Source: Pseudomonas serboccidentalis
GTDB taxonomy: Bacteria > Pseudomonadota > Gammaproteobacteria > Pseudomonadales > Pseudomonadaceae
Reading direction: 5' to 3'
DNA: 64,000 bases
Assembly: GCF_028830055.1 (NCBI RefSeq)
Contig: NZ_CP101655.1
Coordinates: 4,107,019 to 4,171,018 of the forward strand
Shown: positions 63,319 through 64,000 of the stretch, in pieces
Layout of the letters: every line of letters starts with the position of its first letter
Numbering within the stretch: position 1 is the first letter of the stretch
Notes under the pieces: generated by a model
Told to the model about the DNA's origin: nothing
Databases searched by the model: none
The model's input: only the letters and a program-made list of their open reading frames with translations
Made by a program: the position numbers and the translations under genes

Positions 63319-64000
63319 TTATGCCTTAACCTCCCAGAAAAACTCCACGCAAGCACTGCGACCTTCGTCCGACCAACTGGCGTTATGCCCCAATTGCCGG
63401 ACCAAACTGACGCCACGCCCCGACAGACGGACACCATCAAGCGGTCGCCCCATCACCCGCGCCACGTCAAAACCCTTGCCGCTGTCCTCGACGCGGATGA
63501 CCAGACAGCCACCCGCCCCTTGCGGCCGCACCTGCAGATGCACGCGCACGTAACCGTCCTGCAACGCCTCCAGCCGCTCGTTGCGCTGTTCGTAGTAGCG
63601 GGCGAATCCCGCTGCATCGCGCTTGAGACTGGAATCCAGGCCCAGCACCCCGTGCTCCAGCGCGTTGGAGTACAGCTCGGCAAGCACGCTGTAGATCGCG
63701 CCGCTCTGGCTGCGCAACCCATGCACTTCCAGCAACAATTGCAGGAGGTAAGGCAAGGGATTGAAGCGCTTGAGTGTGGCGCCGCGAAACTCGAAGCTCA
63801 CCGACCAGTCCAGCGGACACGATTGGCCGCTGTCGGAATAGACCGGCGCCGACGGCACCACCTGCGCGGCCTCCAGCAGGCTGATCTCGACCATGCTCAC
63901 ATCGTCACGGGGCTCGCCGCGAAATTCGTGCAAGGCCTGCTCGATCTCGGCAAACAGGTTGTCCGGCTCATGGTTGGCGGCAAACAGTTGCTGCAAACGC
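63319..64000 (-). CDS. SpoIIE-type response regulator/phosphatase, partial (C-terminal part)
   Basis: The visible 226 codons continue beyond the window. They hold the end of a PP2C/SpoIIE phosphatase domain (EPRDDVSMVEISLLEA, with the metal-binding DD), then an anti-sigma-type ATP-binding domain (YSVLAELYSNALEHGVLGL N box; VEDSGKGFDV; LSGRGVSLVRQL). Pseudomonas homologues at this place, between fliJ and fliK, have an N-terminal receiver domain that would lie outside. It probably tunes flagellar sigma or anti-sigma factors through phosphatase and kinase activities. It reads through to the window edge without a stop. Confidence 0.85.
   Translation of the reverse strand, partial: RLQQLFAANHEPDNLFAEIEQALHEFRGEPRDDVSMVEISLLEAAQVVPSAPVYSDSGQSCPLDWSVSFEFRGATLKRFNPLPYLLQLLLEVHGLRSQSGAIYSVLAELYSNALEHGVLGLDSSLKRDAAGFARYYEQRNERLEALQDGYVRVHLQVRPQGAGGCLVIRVEDSGKGFDVARVMGRPLDGVRLSGRGVSLVRQLGHNASWSDEGRSACVEFFWEVKA

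Overview
The window looks like a chromosomal segment of a fluorescent Pseudomonas (P. fluorescens group; a P. koreensis/Pf0-1-like strain would fit). The evidence is gene order (sdhCDA divergent from gltA; ccmABCDEFGHI next to motCD/che/fliA-fleN-flhF-flhA and fliK-fliLMNOPQR-flhB), GC-rich coding sequence, and very many paired inverted REP/REPIN-type intergenic repeats. I see no rRNA, tRNA, CRISPR array or insertion sequence. The only transposase-like gene is a single-copy REP-associated tyrosine transposase (RAYT).

Layout. 1-3.1 kb: TCA cycle genes, with sdhC-sdhD-sdhA (minus, sdhA cut by the window edge) divergent from gltA. 3.1-4.1 kb: gene-free, filled by a ~250 bp imperfect inverted repeat around a 12-copy hexamer tandem repeat. 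4.1-15.7 kb: transport and envelope genes (DUF485-actP acetate uptake, a glycine betaine-type binding protein, a membrane GH17 enzyme, an alpha/beta hydrolase overlapping mlaA, DUF808, a TetR regulator, the RAYT and a periplasmic esterase). 15.7-23.1 kb: a complete glyoxylate/glycerate route (gcl-hyi-glxR-ttuD-pyk) divergent from a GlcG/HbpS-like gene, with two perfect TTGTATACAA palindromes between them. 23.4-30.2 kb: urea transporter, voltage-gated K+ channel, sulfate-binding protein, MFS exporter, SDR, a HicB antitoxin remnant and a small lipoprotein. 30.2-37.2 kb: cytochrome c maturation operon ccmABCDEFGHI. 37.4-39.3 kb: a FliK-like protein overlapping a soluble FlhB-C-terminal-domain protein. 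39.4-64 kb: chemotaxis and flagellar genes on the minus strand.

How the genes work together. Carbon entering as acetate (ActP) feeds GltA and SDH. Glyoxylate is condensed by Gcl, isomerised by Hyi, reduced by GlxR, phosphorylated by the glycerate kinase and sent to pyruvate by Pyk. The motility block holds the export gate (FlhA, FlhB, FliPQR, FliO), switch (FliM, FliN), FliL, hook-length control (FliK), placement and number (FlhF, FleN), sigma-28 (FliA), the CheY/Z/A/B/W core, polar array placement (ParC/ParP) and the second stator (MotCD). Four GG-N10-GC sigma-54-type promoters lie before flhA, fliL, fliK and cheY, as expected for FleQ/RpoN control.

Most interesting: (i) a DUF6124 gene in a small islet between flhA and flhB, whose ~280 nt leader can fold so that its Shine-Dalgarno is paired, and through which an upstream ORF runs and stops at that Shine-Dalgarno; (ii) four FliM-like 'ITDxEFExLLD' repeats in CheA where P2 would be expected, echoed in FliM, FliN and CheZ; (iii) the RAYT bracketed by REP pairs of one type; (iv) the ~800 bp repeat structure downstream of gltA; (v) the twin palindromic operators at gcl.
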